Source: Betaproteobacteria bacterium
Lineage (GTDB): Bacteria; Pseudomonadota; Gammaproteobacteria; Burkholderiales; Eutrophovitaceae
Direction: 5' to 3'
Length of the DNA stretch: 61,098 nt
Assembly (NCBI GenBank): GCA_020354125.1
Contig: CP070643.1
Coordinates: forward strand, 65,215 to 126,312
Each line of letters starts with the position of its first letter. Position 1 is the first letter of the stretch. The notes beneath the pieces were generated by a model. It had not been told where the DNA came from. It saw only the letters and a list, made by a program, of their open reading frames with translations, and ran no database searches. Shown one piece after another: positions 9,920 through 17,742 of the stretch. The position numbers were made by a program, and so were the translations under genes.

Positions 9920-11749
9920 ATGTGCGGAATCGTAGGCGCAGTTGCCGCGCGTGATGTCGTGCCCCTGCTGCTCGAGGGGTTGCGAAAACTCGAGTATCGC
10001 GGCTATGACTCCGCGGGCCTCGCCGTGATCAATGATAGCCTGCAACGCGTGCGCAGTGTAGGGCGCGTCTCCGCTCTGGCCGACATGGTGCAAGAGGCCA
10101 ACATCTCGGGTGAGCTGGGTATCGCGCATACCCGCTGGGCAACGCATGGTGTGCCCAACGAACGCAATGCCCATCCCCACATTAGCCAGGACGGTCTTGC
10201 CATCGTACATAACGGCATTATTGAAAACCACGAAGCTATCAGAGAGCGACTCATTGAAGCGGGCTATGTGTTCGATTCCGACACCGACACTGAAGTAGTC
10301 GCGCATCTGGTGCATTCACATCTGCGAACGGTGCAGAGCCTGTTCGATGCCGTGCAGCGCGCGGTGAGCGAACTCGAAGGCGCCTTCGCGATTGCCGTGC
10401 TGACCGAGCAAATGCCGGACAGGCTGGTGGCGGCCCGACAAGGCGCGCCACTATTGCTGGGCCTCGGCAACGGCGAAAATTTCTGCGCCAGTGATGCCTC
10501 CGCCTTGCTGCAGGTCACCAAACGCATTGTCTACCTCGAAGAAGGCGATGTCGTTGAGCTGCGCCGCGATGGCTATCGCATAGCCGACCGCAGCGGTTCC
10601 GAGGTGACACGGCAGGTGCACGAGAGCCAGCTCTCCGCCGATGCAGTTGAGCTCGGGCCCTATCAGCATTACATGCAGAAGGAAATATTCGAGCAACCTG
10701 GGGCAGTGGCGGCAACTCTGGAAATGGTCACCGGCGCTCAATCGGTGGTTCCACAACTGTTTGGGGTCGACGCGCCAAGCGTTCTGACTGGCATTGATGC
10801 CGTCACCGTGCTTGCTTGCGGAACCAGTTATCACGCCGGGCTTACGGCACGCTACTGGATCGAGGCAATTGCCGGGCTGCCCTGCTCGGTGGAAATCGCG
10901 TCGGAATACCGTTACCGCACGACGGTGCCAAACCCGAACTCGCTGATCATCACCATCTCGCAGTCCGGCGAGACCGCCGATACGATCGCCGCTTTGCAGC
11001 ACGCCAAATCACTTGGGCAGGAGCGAACGCTGGCAATTTGCAACGTGCCCGAGTCAAGCCTGATTCGCCACGCCGCGCTCAGATTCCTGACCCGGGCAGG
11101 ACCCGAAATCGGTGTCGCATCGACCAAGGCATTCACCACCCAATTAGCATCGCTGTTCCTGTTGGCGCTGGTATTGGCCAAGTCACGTGGCCAGTTAAGC
11201 CCCGTGCAGGAGCGCGAACATATTCATTCTCTGAGGCATTTGCCGGCGGCGCTGACCCATGTCCTGTCGCTGGAGCCGCAGGTCGAGCAATGGGCGAAAC
11301 GATTCTCGACCAAACATCATGCACTGTTCCTCGGGCGTGGTGTCCATTTCCCGATCGCTCTGGAAGGCGCATTGAAGCTGAAAGAGATATCGTATATTCA
11401 TGCGGAGGCTTATCCGGCAGGAGAGTTGAAGCACGGGCCGCTGGCGCTGGTCGATGAGGATATGCCCGTGGTGGCAATCGCACCCAACGACATGCTCCTC
11501 GAGAAGCTCAAGTCAAACTTGCAGGAAGTCAGCGCCCGCGGCGGGGAGCTATATGTGTTTGCCGACGCCGATTCGCAGATTAACGCCAGCCCCGGCGTAC
11601 ATGTGATCCCGATGATTGAGCACGCTGGCCACCTGAGCCCGATCTTGCATACACTGCCACTTCAGCTTCTCGCTTACCACGCTGCACTGGCCAAGGGTAC
11701 CGATGTCGACAAGCCGAGGAATCTCGCCAAATCAGTCACGGTCGAATAG
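9920..11749 (+). CDS. glmS: glutamine--fructose-6-phosphate aminotransferase
   Basis: The 609-residue enzyme converting fructose-6-P and glutamine to glucosamine-6-P, the committed step of amino-sugar synthesis. The N-terminal class II glutaminase starts with the catalytic Cys2 (MCGIVG) and has [14 protein letters not shown]. The C-terminal half has two SIS domains with [18 protein letters not shown] and the C-terminal [13 protein letters not shown]. The length is typical. No glmS ribozyme is visible in the 76 bp leader. A MITE-like element is inserted two bases after its stop codon. Confidence 0.99.
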   Translation: MCGIVGAVAARDVVPLLLEGLRKLEYRGYDSAGLAVINDSLQRVRSVGRVSALADMVQEANISGELGIAHTRWATHGVPNERNAHPHISQDGLAIVHNGIIENHEAIRERLIEAGYVFDSDTDTEVVAHLVHSHLRTVQSLFDAVQRAVSELEGAFAIAVLTEQMPDRLVAARQGAPLLLGLGNGENFCASDASALLQVTKRIVYLEEGDVVELRRDGYRIADRSGSEVTRQVHESQLSADAVELGPYQHYMQKEIFEQPGAVAATLEMVTGAQSVVPQLFGVDAPSVLTGIDAVTVLACGTSYHAGLTARYWIEAIAGLPCSVEIASEYRYRTTVPNPNSLIITISQSGETADTIAALQHAKSLGQERTLAICNVPESSLIRHAALRFLTRAGPEIGVASTKAFTTQLASLFLLALVLAKSRGQLSPVQEREHIHSLRHLPAALTHVLSLEPQVEQWAKRFSTKHHALFLGRGVHFPIALEGALKLKEISYIHAEAYPAGELKHGPLALVDEDMPVVAIAPNDMLLEKLKSNLQEVSARGGELYVFADADSQINASPGVHVIPMIEHAGHLSPILHTLPLQLLAYHAALAKGTDVDKPRNLAKSVTVE

Positions 11750-11750
11750 G

Positions 11751-11914
11751 CTAGGGAACCTCTGATTAATTCTCACGCGCTCAGAGTTTGACACACGTTC
11801 ACTGGCGTTGTTGGCCGTCTTGACGAGGTAACCTACATTGCCTGCAAGACGAGCCTTGCCACAGACCTTGTACGTACGCGCTGAGTACATGACAATTAGT
11901 CAGAGGTTCCCTAG
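11751..11914. mobile_element. 164-bp MITE-like element with IS5-type ends
   Basis: The ends are near-perfect inverted repeats: after CTAG, GGGAACCTCTGATTAATT on the left matches the complement of the right end with one mismatch, giving 21 bp including CTAG. Both ends carry CTAG, the target duplication favoured by IS5-family elements (YTAR). Inside there is no transposase, only a 46-codon minus-strand reading frame running into the left repeat (ending INQRFP at the repeat) and a GTCTTG/CAAGAC stem. This could be an internally deleted IS derivative. The element fills the glmS-TPR gap. Confidence 0.75.
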
Positions 11915-11996
11915 GGCAACTTTATCCCGGCAGACGGGTCTGACATATCGGCGCCAGGCTGATGAGCCCAGCCAAGAAAACGATGGAGGAAACATC

Positions 11997-12470
11997 ATGT
12001 CTCGACTTGCACACAAGCTAATCCATGTCATTGCGGCTTTGTCACTGTGTCTGAGCGGATCAGTTGTATTGGCTAATTTGGGTGACACCGACGAGGACCC
12101 TGCGATCGACGATCCAGGCTTTTCCCAGGGCAGGGCTGCAATCGAGGCTGAGGAATGGGCTAAAGCGATCGATGAACTAAAGAGAACGGCGGACCTGTAT
12201 CCCGACAGCGCGGATACGCATAACTTCCTTGGTTACGCGTACCGCAAGGCGGGCAACCTCGATGCGGCTTTCCAACACTATCAGCGGGCACTGGAAATCG
12301 ACCCGTCGCACAAACATGCGCATGAGTATCTCGGTGAGGCGTACTTGATGAAGAACGATCTGGCGGGGGCAGAGCAACAACTGGCAGAGCTGGCAAAGAT
12401 CTGTACGCCGATTCCGTGCGAGGAATACAAGGAGCTCAAAAAAGCCGTCGAGGCTTTCAAGACGCAGTAG
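11997..12470 (+). CDS. exported tetratricopeptide-repeat protein
   Basis: A 157-residue protein with a signal peptide (about residues 1-26, ending GSVVLA) and three TPR-like helical pairs: GRAAIEAEEWAKAIDELKR, the canonical unit HNFLGYAYRKAGNLDAAFQH with ALEIDPSHKHAH, and EYLGEAYLMKNDLAGAEQQL. Two late cysteines (KICTPIPCEEY) could form a disulfide. Location is probably periplasmic; TPRs mediate protein-protein contacts and no partner is evident. The reading frame is open upstream into the MITE, but the ATG at 11997 has a GGAGGA site 6 bp before it and starts the signal peptide. Confidence 0.85.
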   Translation: MSRLAHKLIHVIAALSLCLSGSVVLANLGDTDEDPAIDDPGFSQGRAAIEAEEWAKAIDELKRTADLYPDSADTHNFLGYAYRKAGNLDAAFQHYQRALEIDPSHKHAHEYLGEAYLMKNDLAGAEQQLAELAKICTPIPCEEYKELKKAVEAFKTQ

Positions 12471-12476
12471 GTTGGT

Positions 12477-13127
12477 TTGCAGAACAACACGATTCGCGCG
12501 GTACTGTTCGACTTTGGTGGTGTCATTACAACCAGCCCGTTTGAAGCGTTTCACCACTTCGAGCGGCAGCGTGGGCTGCCGCTCGGATTCTTGCAGAAAA
12601 TTAATCGTACCGACCCCGACCACAATGCTTGGGCCCGTTTCGAACGGGGCGAGTTGTCTGCCGAGCGCTTTGACGAGGTATTTGCCTCAGAGTCACGTGC
12701 CGCAGGACATGAGGTGCGCGGCCTCGAGGTGGTTGCCCTCGTCTATGGCAATATCAGACCGCGCATGACTCGCGCGGTTGAGCGGTGCCGCGACAATTTC
12801 GTCACCGCTTGCCTGACCAACAACTTCCAGCACGACCATTCAAACAACGTTGCCATTTCCACGGCCAGGCCACGTGAGTGGGAAAGCGTGCTGGCATTGT
12901 TCGATGAGGTGATCGAATCGTCGAAAGTCGGCGTGCGTAAACCCGAGACGGCATTCTTTGAACTGGCTTGCGAGAAGCTGTCGATTGAACCGCGCGAAGC
13001 AGTCTTCCTCGACGATCTGGGCCGCAACCTCAAGCCGGCACGGGCGATGGGTATGCACACCATAAAGGTCGTCGACCCCGATGCCGCACTTGCTGAACTG
13101 AGCACGGTACTGGGCATCGAATTGTAA
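12477..13127 (+). CDS. HAD-family phosphatase (YihX/ACAD10-N-like)
   Basis: A 216-residue haloacid dehalogenase-superfamily hydrolase. Motif I is LFDFGGVITT (the second Asp of the usual DxD is replaced by Gly, as in this subfamily), motif II CLTNN, motif III Lys in SSKVGVRKPE, motif IV FLDDLGRNLKPA. The cap helices after residue 20 are subfamily IA. It resembles epoxide-hydrolase-N/YihX-type phosphatases; the substrate is not predictable. No ATG exists in frame; TTG at 12477, six bases after the TPR stop, is the best start. The ribosome-binding site is weak, suggesting coupling to the TPR gene. Confidence 0.85.
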   Translation: MQNNTIRAVLFDFGGVITTSPFEAFHHFERQRGLPLGFLQKINRTDPDHNAWARFERGELSAERFDEVFASESRAAGHEVRGLEVVALVYGNIRPRMTRAVERCRDNFVTACLTNNFQHDHSNNVAISTARPREWESVLALFDEVIESSKVGVRKPETAFFELACEKLSIEPREAVFLDDLGRNLKPARAMGMHTIKVVDPDAALAELSTVLGIEL

Positions 13128-13159
13128 CGACTGATACTCTGGCTACTGAACGCTAAAGC

Positions 13160-13966
13160 TCAGACTCTGTCGCGTTCCGCTGGGTGCGCCCGACCACCGT
13201 CGCCACGGCGCAGCTTACGCGGCGCACCGGTAAAAAGCGCGTCATAAACCCGGCGCGGCAGATGACGAAGCAACCATGCAGCCAGCGCCATTTGCCACGG
13301 CAGCACATGAAATCGCTTGCCGCGGGCTATTGCGCCGGCGATGTCAGCCGCCGCGTGGTCAGCGTGCATCAGAAACGGCATACGATAAGGGTTACCAACG
13401 GTCATCGGAGTATCGACGTAACCCGGGCAAACCGTGACGACCCTGACGCCGTCATTGCGAAGCTCCAGCCGCAGACTCTCCAGGTAGGTAATGGCAGCCG
13501 ATTTAGAGGCGCAATAAGCCGACGCCCCAGGCAAGCCGCGAAATCCGGCGACACTCGCGATACCGGCCAAGGTGCCGCGCCGCGCGCTGCGCATGAGATC
13601 GATAAACGGACGGAATGTCAGCATCATTCCGGTCAGGTTGGTCGCCAGGATTTCCTCGAATACTGCAGAGTCGTGTGGCTCTGCCGTCGACGTACCAGCA
13701 GATACGCCGGCGTTGGCAATGACAATGTCCGGACAGCCTTCTCGAGCAACGAAATCCTCCGCCGCAGCACTCAGTGCCACCGCGTCGCGCACGTCGAGAG
13801 GGTAGCAATAGCTACGCGTTGGCAAAGACTTAGCCAGCGCCTCGAGCAGATCGCCGCGCCGCGCGATCAGGGCCAGAGTCGCGCCACGCTGAGCGTATTC
13901 CGCAGCCAGGGCACGGCCGAGCCCGCTCGACGCACCAGTAATGACAACACTGTTCGGCACGCTCAC
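13160..13966 (-). CDS. short-chain dehydrogenase/reductase
   Basis: A 268-residue classical SDR. The NAD(P) site is TGASSGLGRALA (residues 10-21), followed by the ARRGD segment suggesting NADP preference, the NAG motif (IVIANAG), and the catalytic Ser/Tyr/Lys in IASVAGFRG...YCASKSA. The C-terminal hydrophobic, basic stretch (WQMALAAWLLRHLPRRVYD) suggests membrane association, seen in SDRs acting on lipids. The substrate is unknown. It starts with GTG overlapping the stop of the DsbA-like gene (GTGA), so the two are translationally coupled. Confidence 0.9.
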   Translation of the reverse strand: MSVPNSVVITGASSGLGRALAAEYAQRGATLALIARRGDLLEALAKSLPTRSYCYPLDVRDAVALSAAAEDFVAREGCPDIVIANAGVSAGTSTAEPHDSAVFEEILATNLTGMMLTFRPFIDLMRSARRGTLAGIASVAGFRGLPGASAYCASKSAAITYLESLRLELRNDGVRVVTVCPGYVDTPMTVGNPYRMPFLMHADHAAADIAGAIARGKRFHVLPWQMALAAWLLRHLPRRVYDALFTGAPRKLRRGDGGRAHPAERDRV

Positions 13967-14598
13967 CGTAGCGCGCTGCCTCGCGCCATCAGTGCCATCT
14001 CAAGCAGTCCGTCAAGCACATATGCAACTCGCGACGCGTTGCCGATCATCTCACCAGTGGTGAGATAGCGCCCATCAATAACGATAGACGGCGTAGCACG
14101 TATGCCATAGGCAACTGTTGCATCACGCGCTTGCTGCGTCGCGATCATGGTCGCGTCGGAATCCAGCTCCAATTCAAACGCGACCGGATCGACACCGTAC
14201 TCCGACACCCAGCGGATCTGTTCACGACGTGAGGAAAGTCGGCGGTTTTGTTCGTGTATCGCGATGTAAACGCGATGGTGCAGTTGTGACAATGCGCCGA
14301 GGGAGTGGAGCGCGAAGAAAAGGTCGCTCATGGGCACCCAGGCGCTGCTGCGCAACGCCGGAATCAAACTGAAATCAATCTGGGTTGCCCGGCGCGCGAC
14401 CCATTCTCGCAAGACCGGCTCGAGCAGATAACAGGACTCGCAACCGTAAAAGAAGAACTCAATCACCTCGACCCGTTTACCCGGGTTGACCGGCTGCGGA
14501 TCAATCGTGACGTAGTCCTGACCCTCGATGAGCTGCGTGCCGGCCAAGGCTGGCACCGCAACTAAAGACAAGGCCGCCACCACCATCCGCCATTTCAT
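13963..14598 (-). CDS. DsbA-family thioredoxin-fold protein with CESC active site
   Basis: A 211-residue exported protein (signal peptide MKWRMVVAALSLVAVPALA). It has the thioredoxin motif FFFYGCESCYLLEP at about residues 48-61, an inserted helical domain, and the cis-proline loop IRATPSIVIDG. It is a paralogue of the DsbA encoded next door (shared layout VEVIEFF.YGC..C...EP and RATPS/PGTPY). Its active site is C-E-S-C instead of C-P-H-C, so redox potential and substrates probably differ. Function as a second periplasmic oxidase or isomerase is inferred. Confidence 0.85.
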   Translation of the reverse strand: MKWRMVVAALSLVAVPALAGTQLIEGQDYVTIDPQPVNPGKRVEVIEFFFYGCESCYLLEPVLREWVARRATQIDFSLIPALRSSAWVPMSDLFFALHSLGALSQLHHRVYIAIHEQNRRLSSRREQIRWVSEYGVDPVAFELELDSDATMIATQQARDATVAYGIRATPSIVIDGRYLTTGEMIGNASRVAYVLDGLLEMALMARGSALR

Positions 14599-14642
14599 AG
14601 CGAAAACCTGATGGCGGACATTACATAGACAACCGGTAGCGC

Positions 14643-14739
14643 GATCAGCGCGCCAATTTCAATAGGCGCTTCAGTTTCAATCAGCGCGCCAGTTTCGATC
14701 AGAGCGCCGATTTCGATCAGCGCTCCATCTCGATCAGCG
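14643..14739. repeat. 18-bp tandem repeat array between the two DsbA genes
   Basis: Five consecutive units of the type GATCAGCGCGCCAATTTC (14643-14660, 14661-14678, 14679-14696, 14697-14714, and a 17-bp unit 14715-14731), then a partial sixth unit. Units differ at one to five positions. The last units lie inside the 3' end of dsbA; the dsbA stop codon falls within the 17-bp unit. On the coding strand an 18-bp unit reads as six codons of the form LIEIGA. The array looks like an expansion of the dsbA 3' end by replication slippage. Confidence 0.85.
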
Positions 14740-15349
14740 TGTTCAGCACGTAGACAAATCGCTGCGCATCCACGCCACGCCCGTCCGGTCGTAAGGTCAT
14801 GCCGGGCCCGGTCAGGTACTTGCCGTTGACGATCAGATAGGGGGTGCCGGGTATGCGGTAATTGCGCGCCAGCTGCATCGCGCGCTGTGTTTTGTTACCG
14901 ACGCTAAAGGAATCATAAGCTGCTTCGAATTTCTTTATGTCAACGTCTTGCGCCGAAGCCCAATCCATAATCTCCTCGCGATTCCCCAGTCTCTTACCCT
15001 TTCGATGAATGGCATCATAGACCTTCGGATGCAGCCGTGACAGGTTCCCGGTTTCTTCCAGCGTGTAATACAACTTGGCTTGCGGGATCATACGCTTGTT
15101 GAATATCGCCGGCACATGAGTAAACGACACACCTTTCGGTTTGCTGGCCAGCCAGCTATTCAAGAGCGGCTCGAACTCGTCACAGTGCGGACATGCATAA
15201 CTGAAGAACTCGAGCACCTCGATCTGGTTGCCCGAGACCGGCTGCGGCGGATTGATCGGCCGGTAATCCTTGCCTGCAACCGGCGCGCCCTGGCCGAGGG
15301 CGCTGGTCGAAATCATAAGAGTGGCTACTAACGCAATCAGTCGTTTCAT
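14717..15349 (-). CDS. dsbA: thiol:disulfide interchange protein DsbA
   Basis: A 210-residue periplasmic oxidase that introduces disulfides into exported proteins. It has a signal peptide (MKRLIALVATLMISTSALG), the active site FSYACPHCDEFEP (CPHC at about residues 53-56), and the cis-Pro loop IPGTPYLIVNGKY. The length is usual for DsbA of pseudomonads. It is followed 118 bp downstream by a paralogue with CESC. Its last codons (TLIEMER) are part of an 18-bp tandem repeat that continues past the stop. Likely client in this window: LptD. Confidence 0.95.
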   Translation of the reverse strand: MKRLIALVATLMISTSALGQGAPVAGKDYRPINPPQPVSGNQIEVLEFFSYACPHCDEFEPLLNSWLASKPKGVSFTHVPAIFNKRMIPQAKLYYTLEETGNLSRLHPKVYDAIHRKGKRLGNREEIMDWASAQDVDIKKFEAAYDSFSVGNKTQRAMQLARNYRIPGTPYLIVNGKYLTGPGMTLRPDGRGVDAQRFVYVLNTLIEMER

Positions 15350-15381
15350 ATTTTCTCTCGCTGCTGTGGTCTTTGAGTTCG

Positions 15382-15930
15382 TCAGCCCGGCTGCCGGACC
15401 TTGATCAGATTCGCTTCGAGTTTCAATTGTCTCAGAGCTTCCCGCGAGGCATTTAGTTCACCTTCGTCAGTAAACGGTCCCAGTCGAACGCGGTGCCAAA
15501 TCTTGCCGTCGGGCAGCTCCGCCGTTTGAATTTTCGATTCGATACCGGACAGCGCAAGGCGCGCTTTCAGATTGTCAGCGTCGGCCGGATCCGGAAAAGC
15601 GGCCACTTGCAGAAAATAGACTTCCGTGTCAACGGCAGCACTTTGTCGTCGAAACTCCCGGTCGGAAATTGCTTCCTCCCATCCCGGCAGGATCTTGTAG
15701 AAGTCAAACTCCAGTTTCACTTCCTCAGTGCCGGAGTTCGCACCATCTGTCTTGGTTGCCGTCGGCGCCGGTTCGTATTTGTCAACGAACGGACTCGGGT
15801 CCTTGTTGATGTAAAGCGCCACACCTAGCGCGATTCCCAGACCAAGCAACAGACCAATCAAAACACCAACACCCATAGGGCGGCTGGCGCTGCTGGAACC
15901 ACTCCTTTTCTTTCGGTAGTCGCGGCTCAT
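15382..15930 (-). CDS. SPOR-domain membrane protein (FtsN-like)
   Basis: A 182-residue bitopic inner-membrane protein: a basic cytosolic tail (MSRDYRKKRSGSSS), one membrane helix (about residues 20-41), a linker, and a C-terminal SPOR domain (about residues 100-180; YFLQVAAFPDPADADNLKARL, WHRVRLGPF). SPOR domains bind glycan strands stripped of peptides at the septum. Position just after argS and near priA matches the ftsN-like gene of pseudomonads and E. coli (priA-cytR-ftsN), but the protein is shorter than E. coli FtsN. The ATG at 15930 is preferred to an in-frame TTG three codons upstream. Confidence 0.88.
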   Translation of the reverse strand: MSRDYRKKRSGSSSASRPMGVGVLIGLLLGLGIALGVALYINKDPSPFVDKYEPAPTATKTDGANSGTEEVKLEFDFYKILPGWEEAISDREFRRQSAAVDTEVYFLQVAAFPDPADADNLKARLALSGIESKIQTAELPDGKIWHRVRLGPFTDEGELNASREALRQLKLEANLIKVRQPG

Positions 15931-15941
15931 GTATCCCAAGT

Positions 15942-17681
15942 TTACATCTTATCCGGCGCGCTCACTCCGAGCAGCGCCAACCCATTGCGCAGCACCTGTT
16001 GAACGCTTGCTACCAGCGACAGGCGGGCTTCACGTACTGCCGAGTCATCGATCAGTATTTGCGTCGAGTTATAGTAGCTGTGGAACGCAGCCGCCAAGTC
16101 TCTTAAGTAGAATGCAACCATATGTGGTGCCAGGTCACGTGCCGCCACTTCAATCACCTCAGGAAATTCCAGCAGCTTCTGCAGACAAACAAGTTCGTCT
16201 TCTTCAACGAGTCGGCTCACGTCAGCGTTGACTAGCAAGGCTACGTTTCCACCCCATTTCTCGAGCACACTCGAACAACGAGCGTGCCCATATTGAATGT
16301 AATAGACCGGATTTTCATTACTCTGTGACTTGGCCAGATCGAGGTCGAAATCAAGATGCTGGTCGCTCTTGCGCAGCACGTAGAAGAACCGCGCCGCATC
16401 ATTACCGACTTCCTGACGCAACTCGCGCAGCGTGACAAACTCCCCGGAGCGCGTCGACATCGATGCCTTCTGTCCGCCACGATAAAGAACAGCGAACTGC
16501 ACAAGTGCTACGGTGAGCCGGTCCGAAGGTTCTCCCAATGCCGCCAGAGCACCCCTGACTCGTGCAATATAGCCATGGTGGTCCGCGCCCCAGACATCGA
16601 TCAGCTTGTCAAACCCACGTTCAAGCTTATTAGCGTGATAGGCGACGTCAGAAGCAAAGTATGTGTACTGGCCATTGTCGCGCTGCACGACGCGATCCTT
16701 TTCGTCGCCGAAAGCCGTCGAGCGAAACCACACGGCACCGTCCTGCTGATAAAGATGGCCGTTAGCTCTGAGTCTGTCCATCGCTGTCGCGACCATGCCA
16801 GAGTCATAGAGTGATTTCTCCGAATACCAAACATCAAACTCGACGCCGAACTCGAGCAAGTCATTTCGACAGTCGCCAAGCTGTTCGGTCAGGACAAAAT
16901 CGTGAATGTACGCATAGTCAGGACCAAGCACGGTCTTGGCATTCGCGATCAAGGCATCCAGATGTGCCTCGCTGTCAGCAGCAGCCGGTGGAACATCGGC
17001 AAAGACCAAATCGCAAGCGTGAACGTACCGCGCTCCGTGTTGCTGCTGGATGGCGCGCGCCATATCGCGAACATAGTTTCCCTGGTATGCATTCTCCGGG
17101 AACGAGAGTGTCTGTCCCTCGATCTGGAGGTAGCGAAGCCAGGTGGACAATGCCAGGATATCCATTTGGCGGCCGGCATCGTTTACGTAGTACTCGCGGG
17201 TCACTGCGTAGCCGGCAGCGTCAAGTACATTCGCCAGGCTGGCACCGTAGGCCGCGCCTCGCCCGTGCCCAACATGCAGTGGACCGGTGGGATTCGCTGA
17301 TACGAACTCAACCTGGACTTTGCGGCTGTCGCCAACAGCGATGCGGCCATAGCCTGCACCCGCATCGAGTATCGCGGGCACAACGTTCTGCCGAACGCCG
17401 ACATCGAGAAACAAGTTGATGAACCCGGCACCGGCAACCTCTGCCTTGCGCACCAGCGGTGAATCGGGCAGTGCGCTGACGATGCTCTGGGCAATTTCGC
17501 GCGGATTGCGGCGCAATGGTTTCGCCAATTGCATGGCTACGTTGCAGGCGTAATCACCGTGACTGACCGACTTCGGTCGTTCCAGCACGACGTTCACTGC
17601 ATCGGCCTGCGGCACGCCGTTCGCCACGGCAACCTGCAACAAATCGACCAGCTGCGCGCGCAGATCAGCTGCGGAAGTCAT
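15942..17681 (-). CDS. argS: arginyl-tRNA synthetase
   Basis: A 579-residue class I aminoacyl-tRNA synthetase charging tRNA-Arg. Visible are the N-terminal Add-1 domain, the HIGH-type motif in GPLHVGHGRGAAYG near residue 135, the MST loop (QKASMSTRSGEFVTL) replacing a canonical KMSKS as is usual in ArgRS, and the C-terminal anticodon-binding DALR domain. The length is normal. It sits between priA and the SPOR gene, an order conserved in several gammaproteobacteria. Confidence 0.98.
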   Translation of the reverse strand: MTSAADLRAQLVDLLQVAVANGVPQADAVNVVLERPKSVSHGDYACNVAMQLAKPLRRNPREIAQSIVSALPDSPLVRKAEVAGAGFINLFLDVGVRQNVVPAILDAGAGYGRIAVGDSRKVQVEFVSANPTGPLHVGHGRGAAYGASLANVLDAAGYAVTREYYVNDAGRQMDILALSTWLRYLQIEGQTLSFPENAYQGNYVRDMARAIQQQHGARYVHACDLVFADVPPAAADSEAHLDALIANAKTVLGPDYAYIHDFVLTEQLGDCRNDLLEFGVEFDVWYSEKSLYDSGMVATAMDRLRANGHLYQQDGAVWFRSTAFGDEKDRVVQRDNGQYTYFASDVAYHANKLERGFDKLIDVWGADHHGYIARVRGALAALGEPSDRLTVALVQFAVLYRGGQKASMSTRSGEFVTLRELRQEVGNDAARFFYVLRKSDQHLDFDLDLAKSQSNENPVYYIQYGHARCSSVLEKWGGNVALLVNADVSRLVEEDELVCLQKLLEFPEVIEVAARDLAPHMVAFYLRDLAAAFHSYYNSTQILIDDSAVREARLSLVASVQQVLRNGLALLGVSAPDKM

Positions 17682-17742
17682 TCATTCAGTCCGCTCGGAA
17701 GAAGGGGCGATTATATCGGCTCATTGTGAAAGCAACGGAGAA

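Noticed and set aside
11838..11996. N-terminal extension of the TPR protein into the MITE
   Set aside because: The downstream ATG has a strong ribosome-binding site and begins a signal peptide; the extension is MITE sequence.
14643..14739. CRISPR-like reading of the 18-bp repeats
   Set aside because: Units are directly adjacent with no spacers and no cas genes are nearby.
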